Positions 34,721 to 46,520 are shown, counted from the first letter of the stretch. The stretch: DNA of 64,000 nucleotides from Lobosporangium transversale (GCF_002105155.1 NW_019029011.1:372001-436000), one strand, 5' to 3'. Notes: a model not told the origin generated them from the sequence alone. Numbers and translations are program-made.

Positions 34721-37700
34721 CTAATAGTCATAGTCCATGTCAACACCCAAGCTCGATCCATTTTTAACCGTGTTCAATTTTTGGTCATTGTACATATCAG
34801 CAATCTGCTCGCTCGTGGTCGCATTCTCCGGCTGTTTATCATCACGGACACGAATGAATCTCGGGAACCGGAGCGAGATACCCTTGGTTGGATCTACAAT
34901 GCCAACCGCTGCCTTATAAACAGGACTGACAGATAGATCCGCACATTTAATTTCCCAGATACGGACAGGGGCAAACCAGACATCGGGTCTGTTACCCTCG
35001 CCCAGCATATAGTATGACTTTGGTTCAGGGATAACATGTTCCTTGAGCTCCTTATAATGATCCTCCAAATCTTGCTCGCTGAATCCAGTACCAATCTTGC
35101 AAATGGATTGGTACACCTCGCGATCAGGATCATAGCAGGCTAAAAGATATCCCCCATAAACTCCTGTACGCTTACCTCGACCCACGTATGCACCAATCAC
35201 AACTAGGTCAATGGAATCCCCTACTCCTGAGAGATAGTCTTTCTTAACTTTGAGCCAGTTTCGGGATCTTTTTGAAGGCTCATAGGTTGCCTCCGTGCCA
35301 TTCAGTGTTTTCACCATCAATCCTTCACAATTTTCAGCAACACTTTGATCAAGGAAGGTTTGAATGTCCTCGATTTGAGTCGAGTTCATACTTTTTGCGA
35401 AAGCAAACTCTCCATCGACTTGGTTAAAGTGCGTCAACAGCAACTCACGACGTTTCTCAAGGGGCTCACGAAGAAGTGATTCGCCGTTGAAGTATAATAA
35501 ATCGAACGCAAAGATGCAAACCTGAACCTTGATATCCTCTTCTTTGACATCCTTGCGCTTACGTGTGCTCAGAACTTGGAAAGGCAGAATGCACTTTTGT
35601 TCACGATCCCAGGCAACTGCCTCGCAATCCAAAACAAATGATTCTGTATCTGGTTTAGCGAACTGAAATGAGCGGAAAAAAAAAAAAAAAAAGTCAGTGA
35701 TAAAAAAGAATACAATACATAAATCGATTCATTAAATCTATACCTTGTGTAGCCGCTCCATGACATCGGGATATTTGTTTGACATATTCTCTGAGTTTCG
35801 GCTGTAGATTTTCATACTTCCATCCTTTAGCTTATGGATTTGTGCGCGCTCACCATCGTATTTATACTCGCAGGTAAATGGAATACTTTCGAACCGGTCC
35901 AAAATGTCTGTCAGTGCCTTTGTTGGATGTGCCAACATGGGTTTCAGAGGGATGCCTGTCAGTCAGCAAAGCAGGAGCCAGTGAGCAATGGTATTGGAAC
36001 AAAGTTTACAGTCCATTTGAGTGATCAGATCCTTCACGTTCTTATCGAGCTTACCAGGAGTTAATTTACATGCTTCTTGAAGTCCTTTGATATGATCTTT
36101 GAGAAGCGCCGGGACAATTAGATCATAGCATGGCAACTCACTATTCAGTAATTATAGAATGCCAGTAATGGTAATTAATTATAATGAAATCGTCTTTATT
36201 GGCAACTCACAAAAGGAATTGGGATTTACCTGTATACAGACTTGACGACTGATGCAGCATCCTCAAGTTCAACTTGCAACTTTTCCTTAGATAATTTCTT
36301 TATATCTATAATGGGAAGAGATGGGATATTAGGAAAAATATGACTTTGACTCAGCATAAATATATTTCTGAGCGAAGCATATGAACCTACCAGGTCTAGA
36401 CAGAACAATAGCCTGTGCTAAAGCAACAACGACAGTCCTCTCTGCCAGCCCAATCCTCAATTTGCCTTCCAAAGAGCGCATAAGGTATTTGGCCTCTTTG
36501 TTACGACAGGATACTAGGAGCAGCTTAATCTTGTCGACTTTTTGTTTTTGAGACTATAGGCAAAGTTGAAGAATTTTAATGGTCCTGAATTGCCCACGAT
36601 GCCTCGTACTTTTAATCTAGTACCGCGTCTTATACATACTGAGTTTCCTGATAATGAGGCAATGTCTTTGAGGGTCTTGAAAACATGCGATATAGTCAGA
36701 GCTTTAGGCTTAAACATTGTTGGTTGGTTACTTCTACTGTTCTACAATTTGCAGAAGTGATATTCTTTAAGTCTACGTTCTGTTAATATACGAGGCACTG
36801 CATTAATTGATGCCAATTAGCAACACCCACCATGGCAATAGCACCAAGATCTCCAATCTCGGCATAGTCGGCTTTGATTTTTTTCATTTCTCGTCCAGTT
36901 GACTCTGCAATGGCTTTCATGAGTAACGATTCTCCAATTCCCAGTTCAATTCCTTCGTACTCCGGACAAAGCTAATATGACAAAAGGTGATGTTTTAGTC
37001 ATTAAAATAATTAGACTCTTCTTGCTATAGTAACGCCAAGTCTTCGCGCGTCTTTTATTGCTCACCTTATTGATGGAAAGATAGATGACGGTAAGCAAAC
37101 TCTCTGGACTCTGTCTAATAACAGCAATCAGAAACTTAACAAGATAGTCCAAAATCTGGAGACGTTTTGTTGTTCCTTCAATCTGTTCAAACGTCTGACA
37201 CAGAGCCGCGTATGGAACACTAAAATACGGCGCAAGCAATAAGGTTAATATCCTTCGTCTTTAGAGTATAAAAGACCATGCCAGTCACAGTGCTCTAGCT
37301 TACGGCTCGCCTTTCTTCCATGATGCCGAGTCCATGTCTTTCGAACTTGACAACATGTCAGCCCTGAGAAACACAAGAAGAAAATAGTGAATTAGCCTTC
37401 TTTCGGTTGAAATATATGCGTGATAAATACTCTCTAAGCTCAGGGCAAATTGCATCTGCGCTGGAAAAGTACCATTTGGCTGCAGCTTGTTTGATCTCAA
37501 CAGCTTCTTGCAGTTGCTCGATTTCATTCACTTGTGCATCTGCTTCGTCATTACGATCTTTTACTTCTTCAGAATCTATGGTCTCCATTGGTTCAGATTT
37601 CTTTAGTTTTGGTTCAGGTGATGAATCAGTTATCGATCCTTTTGTTTCGCAAGGCAAAATTGAGTCCAGTTTGAGTTTTTTCGTTGTAGCTGCAAGCTCT

Positions 37701-38208
37701 TCCTCTTTTTGCTCTTGCATAGAGTGGATTTTGGTCTCATTGACTTTCACTGCTGCTTCTTCTATTTCATCATCGGATTGGATTGTTCGACGAGACCTCT
37801 TCTTTACTTTGAAGGTATCTATAGTTGGAATTAATAGTTTTCGTAAGAGTTCCATACTATTGTTATTTTGCCACCAACACTCTATATCAATTCAACGAAC
37901 CTCCTTCAGTATCCTCTTCCATTGCCGATTCCTGGACAGCCTTAGCACTTGTACCCCCAGATCCAATGGTATTATCAGCATTTGTCCGTGAATCTGAACT
38001 TTGTTGGTCTACATTCTTGTCCCTGGCTGAATTACCGCCTGACGCCACCAAAGCTGCTTTTGGTCGGCCAAATGATCTATTTAAGTTAAAGAGGAATTAT
38101 TGTTTGTTTAATCTCTGCATTGATGAGTAGTATGCTATCTGACTGAAAGAGCAAGTATGAAGAATAATTCTCGGAGCAAGCATACAGGCGGCTCTGATGT
38201 AATGTCAT
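34721..38208 (-). CDS. LIG1: ATP-dependent DNA ligase I
   Basis: Seals Okazaki fragments and repair nicks in the nucleus. Twelve exons fit: 38208-38186, 38076-37901, 37818-37431, 37363-37304, 37219-37066, 36971-36831, 36741-36640, 36553-36391, 36305-36230, 36140-36055, 35955-35744 and 35662-34721, giving 840 residues in phase. A disordered, charged N-terminus of about 200 residues precedes the DNA-binding domain (from about 235, starting [14 protein letters not shown]). The nucleotidyltransferase domain follows, with motif [13 protein letters not shown]; the adenylated lysine is near residue 488. Further motifs include [21 protein letters not shown] and [10 protein letters not shown]. The OB-fold ends in the hallmark [15 protein letters not shown]. 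The first exon is only 23 bases (MTLHQSRL) and is the least certain part; it gives Q-x-x-L-x-F, only a partial PCNA box. The gene shares a 514-base divergent promoter with the DUF155 gene. Confidence 0.94.
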
Positions 38209-38722
38209 GGTTGTTAGTGGTCAAAATAAATGAAAGCATGCTAAAGCCAAAAACCAAAATATAGAAAAAAAAGGATCACCCCTTAATGAAAGGTTAATTG
38301 AAAAGACAAAGCAATTCAAATCATTATGGCCGCTCCGGCATGGCACCATATGTTGCTCAATCTGAGTGGGTTAAATCACTACTGAAAGTGCAAGTATGTA
38401 TTTACAAAACTGACCTTTATAGTGATTAAAATTTTGTTCTGTTGATGGAATGGTGCTAAAAGAAAAGTCTACTTCAATTGGCGCTGATAGAATTGGTACA
38501 ATGATCCAATGTGTAGTTGAATTCTATGCATGGGTGTGTGTGCCTGTGGAGACGAGCCATTGGAGTGGATAACACAAGTCTGCAAATCCAATTGATGGGA
38601 TTGAATAAGGGTGAGTGTAACATTAAAATCATGAGCTATGATATCATCAGAGTTCTAGCTGGCGGCTTTTTGGCCTACTCTTTTGGAGATCTCAATTGTT
38701 TAAAAAAACCTCCTCATTTCTC
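38209..38722. promoter_or_regulatory. Divergent LIG1-DUF155 promoter
   Basis: 514 bases between the two start codons. AT-rich, without a canonical ACGCGT cell-cycle box that I can see. No long ORF with domain support. Confidence 0.5.
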
Positions 38723-40959
38723 ATGGTCCAAGTTTCTAATCCTGTTTCCACATCCAATATTACCGCCATGCCAACTGTTGATCCTAATGCTTCACACGCT
38801 ACGGTCGCAAAGAGTTCTAGTCAGAGTAACCTCACTGGTGCCAATTCAAATGCTGGCAGTGGTGGTGTGCCCCCCAAGATCATTAACCCTACAAAGCAAG
38901 CTTTTACTCAGCAACAATCCCCCATTCATTCCTTCCCTGGTGGGATGAATACTGGCACAAAACCCGTTCCGGCTGCTGCTGGACCAAGCAGTAGTGGAGC
39001 TAGTCGAGGCAATGCGGGAACAGCCGGTCATACTTTACCCATAGCTGGGAACACTGTTGCTGTGGGTGGATCTAATAACACAGCTCGTACTAAGGCGAAG
39101 CAGCCCATGAGAACAACCAAGACAAGCCAAAAGCTGACATTGTTTCCTGAAGAAAAAGATGTACCAGTGTTGGAGGACGATGACGACTTTGACACCACAA
39201 CATACAACCAGATTGGCCAACTCTCTTCTGGAACGTAAGTCATTAGCTATCTCTGTTCTTTTTTTTTTTTAGTGTAGCCATCTGATCTTGTCGAAGTTTT
39301 GATGATAGGATCACTTTCCAAGTTGGCTGGGATCTTTTCTATCCTATGGCTCCTCTTGCAACTTGGTTTTAAAAAAAAAAAAAAAAAAAAAGATCACTGA
39401 ATTGATTATATCAACGGAATTTTTTCTATAATACAAAAACAGATCTAGGAATGAGGCCCACCGCATGAGCAAATTGGACAGACAAAAGCTTCCTAGAGTC
39501 ATTGCGTACTGTACAGCATCTTCCTATAGGATGGATGACCTTTTCAACTATCTTCAATCACGCAAAACGATGAATTTCTGTGCACCAAAGCGTTTCGATG
39601 AATGGTAAGTTGTTGTGTTCTCTTTGTTTTATTAGATATGCTTTTTTTAAAGAAAAATAAACATACTCTAGTTATTAACTTTATCGATTTCTTTGCTTCA
39701 TTTTGGTTCCAGCATCTACTCACCATTCTCGTACACAGCGTCTTCAAAACCGCCGACAACCGCTGATCTTTTGGGGTTGAACGAACCAAATGAGTCTCGT
39801 CTCTTGGAGCAGCAGCGCCTGAAGGAGTCAACCCCTGAGCTGTTCTTCTTTGATTATGGTGTTACTGTCATCTGGGGAATGTCAGAGCATGAGGAGTCAC
39901 GTCTATTACAGGAGATTTCCAAATTCGAAGAGGAGAAACTTGGTATGTGTATATCACAATCTCTTGGCAAGTTGGGGGCCAGTTATGACACTAACATCCG
40001 TCTATAATATTTATCTATGCCCTATTTGCAAACTGCAAGATGATGAGGATGTCGAGACTGAAGAGTTTTCATATTACTACAACTCTGAGTATCAGCCCAG
40101 GTATAGTTTTTGAAATACCAATTACGCTACATTAGGACAACCTATAGTTCATATTTTGCAACGTCAAAATATGACTGCTGATCCTTACCTATTTCGCTTT
40201 TTCAACCACTAGGATCTATAACGATGTAATTACGCTTAAAAGTGCAGGAAATTATATGGTCAAGCTGACCATCTCTCATGCTATTGCTCAATCGGTCAAA
40301 ATGACTCTATTTGAGGGGCTTATCGAGAATACTATCAACGCAACAAAGCATATTCCGCAGACAATGGCAGAGACGGGCAAGGTTCCAATGTCAAGGTACA
40401 GTGTAACAGCCACTGGAAGGCAGTAATACACATTTACAAAAGAAACGTATACTGAGGCTAGACACGTGTCGTATCAACACTTCTTGTGCCAATAGGACGG
40501 CTATTACTAAGAAGATCGGCCAGCTCTTCATTATGAGAATTAACGTAAACCTTGTCAGCAATATTCTGGACACGCCCGAGATTTTCTGGTCAGAGCCATC
40601 TTTTCAGCCACTTTATTCAGCCATTCGAGGTAAGAGCAATCGAAGGGAAATGAATGCTTTCCTGGTGACTAATGAATTGAATCGTATATTACAACATGTG
40701 ATAATGTTTTATTGCTGTTCTGGTCATCTCACTTTTAGGTTATCTGGAAATTAATCAGCGAGTTGAGTTGTTAAACCAGCGTACCACTGTGATCAGTGAT
40801 CTCTTGGACATGTTAAAAGAACATCTTAATTCTTCTCACGGTGAACAACTGGAATGGATTGTGATTGTTCTCATTTTCTTTGAAATCGTCATTGGAGTCA
40901 TTACCATCTGTTTGGATCTTTTCAGCTACACCAACCGTGAAGGAGGCCATTCATTATAA
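38723..40959 (+). CDS. DUF155 membrane protein (RMD1/SIF2 family)
   Basis: Member of the RMD1/RMND1/SIF family, whose members are mitochondrial or endomembrane-anchored; fungal relatives were linked to meiotic nuclear division or the Sad1 interactome. Seven exons fit: 38723-39234, 39443-39604, 39713-39942, 40040-40100, 40213-40395, 40496-40629 and 40739-40959, giving 500 residues in phase. A Ser/Gly/Asn-rich disordered N-terminus of about 150 residues ends in an acidic patch. The DUF155 domain spans about 190-465 and includes the typical LFFFDYGVTVIWGMSEHEE core and the EIFWSEPSFQPLY segment. A single transmembrane helix follows at about 470-492 (WIVIVLIFFEIVIGVITIC) with a short tail. The N-terminus lacks an evident mitochondrial presequence, favouring the RMD1/RMD8-like rather than the RMND1 subgroup. 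ATG chosen at the first in-frame codon. Confidence 0.88.
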
Positions 40960-41330
40960 AAGCTAAAGTTTTGGAAGATGTGATGAAGAATCACTGCTCT
41001 ACATGGTTTATTCCAATAATCATGTACAGTTATGGTGTCGTCTTGAGGGAATAAAGACTTTGCTTGATATATTTAACCATTGTGTATTAAGTTGTAGGTT
41101 GACTATTTCCGCATGTTAGTATTCTTTCAAAGATCATCGTACTCTCACCTGGATATATGAAACCTGAGTTTGAGCTGAACCATTATCTGCTGCAACAGCT
41201 ATTTTGTGGAACAATGAATTCTTTCTGATTAATAGATTTACATTAATGCCTATACCCCACCATTGCATGATGGGAAGGTGTAAACAAAAAGGATCTTTAT
41301 TTAAACACTTCGATGCCTGTTGTTGTAGCT
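40960..41330. other. Convergent 3' region
   Basis: 371 bases between the DUF155 stop (+) and the acetyltransferase stop (-). An aataaag near 41051 could serve polyadenylation. No gene seen. Confidence 0.5.
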
Positions 41331-42356
41331 TTATGCGATACCAATCTCCTGTAGCATTTCTTTTTGTTTCTTCTTCTGCTCCTCCTTGTCCTGCTCGGTT
41401 GAATATAGATTAACGGACCCCAGCCATGTCTTAGTGTCGCCTCCATATGTTATTGTTCTCTCTTTATCAAAGCCATACTGAATGTATCTTTTCAAAGCCG
41501 CCGTTTGTATATAAGTGGACATAACAAAAACCCGTCGGAATCCCTGCTCTTTAGCACTCTCCAACAATGTCTGAATCAGCATCTTGGCAATACCCAATCG
41601 ACGATAATTAGGATCTACAGACAGCCGACGTAGTTCTGCATCCATCACTTCGTTGGGCTCTTTGAATGATTCTTCAGTCCCTCCTTGCGCCAGATGTTTC
41701 TTCTTCAAATAATCCGAATGGGCCCAGTTGTCATCCAAGGCAATACAGCCCATCACCAATTGTGGATGAGTTCTCAGACAGGCTACCCAGAACTGAGATC
41801 GATTTTTACGTCCCTTTGTAGCAAAGGACTGAGATTGGTAATAGCCTTGGATATCACCGAGGTCGTCATTGAAGCAGTTAGTGATGTATTCTTGTCCGAT
41901 TCCCAATGTCCATCGATAGATTCCCATCAATGTAATTAAGGTCACGACAATAGTCACTAGAGCCCAAATTAAAACGGTTGAAGGCTTTATGAACTGTAGG
42001 ATAATTCCCTGTGTAGATCCAGGTCTTGTCAGTGTCTCTGCCACGTCCTTTAGCCTACCAAACGAGAGCCTTGTAAAGGAGAACAATGATGATAATGGTG
42101 GTGATGATGGCGATGGTCCGCTGACGAAAGAATTATGTCTGGTATTGATAAAAGCGACCAAAGCAAGCTCAATCAAAGCTGTATAAATGAAGGACTTGAT
42201 CAAGATGGAAAGGATAGTGCTGCGATGCTTGGCCTTGGAGAGGAAAATTGGATAGTCGACCCAGTGGAAGCCCTTGAGAATGATGGGGACAACTTGTTCG
42301 TGATCCTCGGCCTTGTAGGGCCGGATCAATATTTCTGAATTGTCAATCATGATCAT
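41331..42356 (-). CDS. Membrane-anchored GNAT N-acetyltransferase
   Basis: Single-exon gene of 341 codons with NAT8-like architecture. Residues about 8-35 form the start of the GNAT fold (IRPYKAEDHEQV). Two hydrophobic segments interrupt it: about 50-70, and 130-150 (VLIWALVTIVVTLITLMGIY). The catalytic core resumes at about 185 with FWVACLRTHPQLVMGCIAL. The acetyl-CoA loop is in the RRLSVDPNYRRLGIAKML segment, which has the R-x-x-G-I/L-A pattern. The C-terminus is a charged Lys/Gln tail. NAT8-type enzymes sit in the ER membrane and acetylate lysines or cysteine conjugates; the substrate here is unknown. An alternative ATG two codons downstream gives nearly the same protein. It is convergent with DUF155 and upstream of no obvious partner. 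Confidence 0.85.
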   Translation of the reverse strand: MIMIDNSEILIRPYKAEDHEQVVPIILKGFHWVDYPIFLSKAKHRSTILSILIKSFIYTALIELALVAFINTRHNSFVSGPSPSSPPLSSLFSFTRLSFGRLKDVAETLTRPGSTQGIILQFIKPSTVLIWALVTIVVTLITLMGIYRWTLGIGQEYITNCFNDDLGDIQGYYQSQSFATKGRKNRSQFWVACLRTHPQLVMGCIALDDNWAHSDYLKKKHLAQGGTEESFKEPNEVMDAELRRLSVDPNYRRLGIAKMLIQTLLESAKEQGFRRVFVMSTYIQTAALKRYIQYGFDKERTITYGGDTKTWLGSVNLYSTEQDKEEQKKKQKEMLQEIGIA

Positions 42357-42762
42357 TGATTTTCCCTTCTTGTATACTGATATCGGATATGAGCTTGATT
42401 AAGAATGAAATGAAAACGAGAACAAGACAGAGAGGGTAGTTTTCCGCCAAAGAAATAATATGAGGTAATCGAGGGATGTGAGGAAGAGAGAAGTTCTGCC
42501 TTTTCATCCTGTATTTTTAATGGAAACGACTTGTTTCGTGGCTTAACATCATGATGCGTTCCGGATAACTGTTTTACATTTTATCAGCACTCGCACCCTC
42601 TTTGCGCGGCATGAGAAAACGACTATTTTTTGCCTTGATCTATCTCATTAAACATCATAGTGAGATTTCTACATACATCTATTATTTTATTGGTTTTTTT
42701 TTTTTTTTTTTTTTTTTTCTATGAATGTAATGGTATCATGATCACAAAAGAATGAAAACGAT
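42357..42762. other. Intergenic, contains a T run
   Basis: Upstream of the acetyltransferase and downstream of HUT1, both minus strand. A 24-base T run lies at 42695-42718. No gene seen. Confidence 0.5.
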
Positions 42763-44258
42763 TCAAAGGCTGTGCTTTGGCGCAACAACACTTGCTCGCT
42801 GCCGTCCCCCTCCATGAACGGGTGCTCCAGCCACTGTAGTGATTGAACTGACGTACGAGGCACGGGCAGAATATGGTTGTGAACTTTGATAGCCATTCTG
42901 AAGACCTGGAGGCATCTGATAAAGATGTGGGTGTTGTTGATTTTGTAATTGGTAGGATAGTTGTATTGGTTGTTGTGTTTGTTGAGGGTGGAGTGATGAC
43001 GGATACTGTTGTGGGGGCTGTAGCAGTTGCGTGTTATTGCCATTGTTGTATCCGTATTCTGGACCATACTGAGCCAAGCCTGAACCAACACCTTGATTTG
43101 ATACCATGCCCACAAGATTAGCATTAATCCCGTCAATCTTATCTTTCTTTATCATCTCAACCTGACTAAAGGATACCTTATCTGGCTTGGGCGAATGTGA
43201 AGGTAAGTTATTGACCATCTTTTCAAGCTTCTCATTTCTCTTAACGTATGCCTCAAGTCCGATGCCTGAAAAGACGACTCCGACCATGAGCCACTGACTA
43301 AAATTGAGGACATGACCGTAAGCGACGACGGAGAGCAAGATAGTGAAGAGCTTGCGAGTGACCGTGACTGTGACGAGGGACAAGGAGCCGAACTGCTCGA
43401 GGGTATAAAAGATAAAGCACTGTCCAAGTGCTCCACAGATGCAGAAGAGAGTGATATCCTTGGTGATGGCAGGGTGAGAATGGCAAAACGCCAGCGCATT
43501 GCTCAGCTCCGAGTTCAAGGGATTGAGGAGCCACAGGGCCATGAAGGCTGACATGAACAGGTTCATGAAGCACATCATCTGTTGCCCAGTAACCTTGAAT
43601 GTATGAAAGATTTGATCCTGAGTAGAGTTGGTAACGCCATCAATCGCCAGGTTGATAATAACGAGGAGTATGCCATACAATGAGCTGTTGACTGCGCCCT
43701 TCTTTTTATGTTCGTCAAACGGCGCCAGTAACATAAATCCGGAGACACCGATTGTGATTAAGGCTACACAGACATACTTGTAGGTTGGAAATTTGCGTCG
43801 ATACAGTATAATGTTCATGAGCATGACTGGTACGAGTTTACATGACTTTGTGAGTATCATGGTTGGATAATCGATGTGTTTCAGGGCTGCATAGGAAAAA
43901 GGCGAAGCAATGGCGTTGAAGAAGGCGACTTGAAAATATTTCCCTAAAAGCATCCTAGAAGGTGTTTCCAATGGTTTTCCTTGTAGCTTGAGATAGAAGA
44001 AGGCAGTTGCGGATGCAGTGATGGCCTGAACCATGTTGAGGAAGATGAAGAACTTGAACTTTGCATTCTCTTCGCCATAGGGTGTTGTAGAGACCTTTTC
44101 CTGGAAGAAACCCCACGTTAGAAAGCATGTATAAATGCTACAGCATTAGAGAGAAGAACAAAGGGAAGAATAAGCATTTGTTTATTTTTTTAATTTTTTT
44201 TTTTATCCTCTTGAGATATTCCTGAACACCCAAGCATGATCGTCCAAGGTATTGTCAT
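42763..44258 (-). CDS. HUT1: HUT1/SLC35B1-type nucleotide-sugar transporter
   Basis: ER multipass transporter of the UAA family; yeast HUT1 is a UDP-galactose/UDP-glucose transporter, and human SLC35B1 was also reported as an ER ATP/ADP exchanger. Two exons fit: a 29-base first exon 44258-44230 (MTIPWTIML plus a split Gly) and 44137-42763, giving 467 residues. Joining them creates GIYTCFLTWGFFQEKV, matching the first helix and the QEK motif of HUT1. The YPTMILTKSCKLVPVML segment and TRKLFTILLSV are family hallmarks. About nine or ten helices end near residue 320. After them comes a C-terminal tail of about 145 residues rich in Gln, Asn, Pro and Ser, absent from the yeast and human proteins. 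No dilysine ER signal is present at the end. The tiny first exon is inferred from phase and homology. Confidence 0.9.
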
Positions 44259-44323
44259 CCTGATCGCTCTAGTGTTTAAATATTTGAATCTTCCAATTGC
44301 TTGTCTTTGTTGGTACTATTTCC

Positions 44324-44354
<31 letters not shown>

Positions 44355-44784
44355 TGAAGGGACTGGTCCTGACTATAATAAACTGTCCATGAATTCCAGA
44401 TCCAAAGTGTTTTATTATTATTTGAGACGACAGTTTTACCCAACAACACAAATGGCTAGCTTTAGCATTCTTTGATGATGCTTCTACCCTGTGGGCAAGA
44501 GGAAAAGGAAGGGGACAGAACAGGACAGTAAAAAAAAAAAAGAAAAAAAAAAAAAGAAATAAACAATCGAGGGTCAAGGAAGGCGGGCTTCTTGCACGGG
44601 GACTAACTTGACTTGGACTTGTAATATGTAAGAAAAAGGAAGTAGATGGATGAGAGACTGAGAGGAAGGAAAGAAAGAAAGAAAGAAAGAAAGAAAGAGA
44701 GAATGTGTGCAAGGAGAGAGAAAGAGAGAAGATGGGTAAATGGATGGAATGAAGCAGGTCAATGATGCTGATGAGGCGAGCTTG

Positions 44785-44816
<32 letters not shown>

Positions 44817-45566
44817 CGTTCACTTGAATCTGTTTTTTTGCTCTTCTATTTAAACCCTGTCGAATCAGATTCAGGCACAGGCTCACCATGGATCGATGGT
44901 AATGCTGTTTTCCAGTCCGCTTGTCTCTCTCTGATCCCATATTGCTCTTCTAGACTTAAAGACTATCGAGTCTGTCTTCGAGGGCATTCTTTCTTTGAGA
45001 TGTGTTTTATTTTTATTGACCTTCATTTGATTGATGTGGGGATGTACATGTGTATTGTCCACAGACTCAAAAAAAAGGGGCCCAACTCGATGGATTTACA
45101 CATGGAAGCGAAGCTAGAAGCATAACTGTTCAAACGATTGGTCCTCAATCCACTTCGATCTGTGCAATGGCAATGGTGTGATTCAACAAATTAAATGTTA
45201 TTTGTTTATTACAATAATATAATTGGCTGGGCTATGCTTTTTGAATAATTGGTGGCGTACAAGTCATTTCCATTTCATTCCACTCATCCAATGACTCTCA
45301 CCATTGCGCGGTAGTTTACAATCACTCTTTCATTCGTCTTTCTTTCTTTCTCTCTCTTTCTTTCACTCTCACTCTCTCTCACTCACTCTCACTCACTCTC
45401 ACTCTCTCTCACTCTTTTTTTTTTTTTTTTTTTTTTTTTTTGCACATCTTATTCTTCCTTCCTGTCTCATTTACTTTTATTTTGTCCAAAAGCTTATCTT
45501 TGTTCTGTGTGATTACAGCCACTGTCATTAGGAATTTTGTGAACAAAGCATTCTTCACGCTTGCTC
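44259..45566. other. HUT1-NADAR divergent intergenic region, repeat-rich
   Basis: 1.3 kb with several A or T runs (44328-44354, 44790-44816, 45416-45441), a GAAA repeat (about 44668-44698) and a CT-rich repeat (about 45335-45415). On the minus strand a 34-codon coding-like stretch (about 44957-44853) follows a tag acceptor and ends ESDSTGFK-stop. It could be the last exon of an undetected small gene. Confidence 0.45.
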
Positions 45567-45917
45567 ATGAAAGACACCATCAACTTTTACCGCCAAGATC
45601 AGGCATATGGGGAGTTCTCCAATTTTTACTTTGCTCCCATCGTCTTTCGAGGCATCGAATGGCCAACTACAGAACATTACTTCCAAGCACAAAAGTTTGC
45701 TCATCTGGAGGACAAGAAATGTGTAGAGATGATTCGGATGGCTGATACTCCAGGCAATGCTGCAAAAATGGGCAGGAACAGAGCATGGCCGCTGAGACCA
45801 GATTGGGAAGAGATCAAGGACGATATTATGCGAGAATGTGTGTTACAGAAATTTTTGCAACATCCAAACTTGGCGGAAGTCCTTCTCGGAACAGGCACTC
45901 GTTATCTCAATGGTATC

Positions 45918-45953
<36 letters not shown>

Positions 45954-46187
45954 GAGCTAACGGATTCAGCGGATCGAAACTGATAAATCTTTTTTCACGT
46001 ATTACCACAATATTATTATGAGATAGAGCATACACGAAATGACCGTTACTGGGCTGATGGAGGAGATGGCAAGGGTAAGAACATGTTAGGCATTGTGCTT
46101 ATGGAGGTCAGGGAGAAAATCTCAAAGATGACACCTGAGCAAATCCAGGAAGAGATTAACCTTGCGCGTGCTGTGCCTGGAGAATAA
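45567..46187 (+). CDS. NADAR-domain (YbiA-like) protein
   Basis: Two exons (45567-45912 and 46027-46187) give 168 residues in phase, a stand-alone NADAR domain. Family members (bacterial YbiA/RibX) are N-glycosidases that cleave damaged riboflavin-pathway intermediates; others process ADP-ribose derivatives. Visible hallmarks are FSNFYFAPIVFRGIEWPTTEHYFQAQKF near the N-terminus, the G-R-x-R-x-W-P-L-R-P-D-W stretch (GRNRAWPLRPDW), and the C-terminal NDRYWADGGDGKGKNMLG followed by LMEVR. The Trp, Glu and Asp residues expected at the active site are present. The domain is complete, so activity is plausible. A 30-base A run sits just after the intron donor. Start is the first ATG; no targeting signal is seen, so it is probably cytosolic. 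Confidence 0.9.
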
Positions 46188-46520
46188 TCTGAATCAAGTA
46201 ATGTTCTATCTACTAGTTTTTTTTTTTTTTTTTTTTTGATAATAAACCTGTGTCCTGTCCAACACCAACAAGAGTCACACACGTTGCGAAGGAAAGAGCT
46301 TTTGCAGTTCAATGCAACAGCTGTAAAGGCTCAATTAAACAAAGAAACATTCCAGTGTTGAGCAAAATGGCGGTTGTGGAAGCTGTGGAAAAAGTGAACT
46401 AGTAAAATGTAACTTCTCTGTCTCTCCCTTTTTTTTTTTTTTTTTTTTTTTTTTTGTGCCCATCTTTACTTTCATCATCTCATTCTTTTCCTTTGCTCAT
46501 TTAAATTGATCTCATCCATC
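46188..46520. promoter_or_regulatory. Upstream region of the thioredoxin-like gene
   Basis: 333 bases. Contains T runs (46218-46237 and 46431-46455) and a small upstream ORF of 11 codons at 46368-46403 (ATGGCGGTT to TAG) that could affect translation if it lies in the 5' leader. That role is inferred. Confidence 0.35.

Noticed and set aside
37407-37991. 194-codon + strand ORF over the ligase N-terminus
   Set aside because: Ser/Phe-rich shadow of the acidic, Lys-rich ligase exons, which splice and match the family.
40463-40472. Palindrome gacacgtgtc as a regulatory E-box
   Set aside because: Lies in an intron of the DUF155 gene and a ten-base palindrome is expected by chance at this scale.
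44580-44740. GAAA/CT microsatellites as a mobile element
   Set aside because: Simple-sequence expansions only; no terminal repeats or coding content.
44269-44940. 223-codon minus-strand ORF
   Set aside because: Mostly Phe/Ser/Leu from repeats and a T run; overlaps the HUT1 first exon; no domain.
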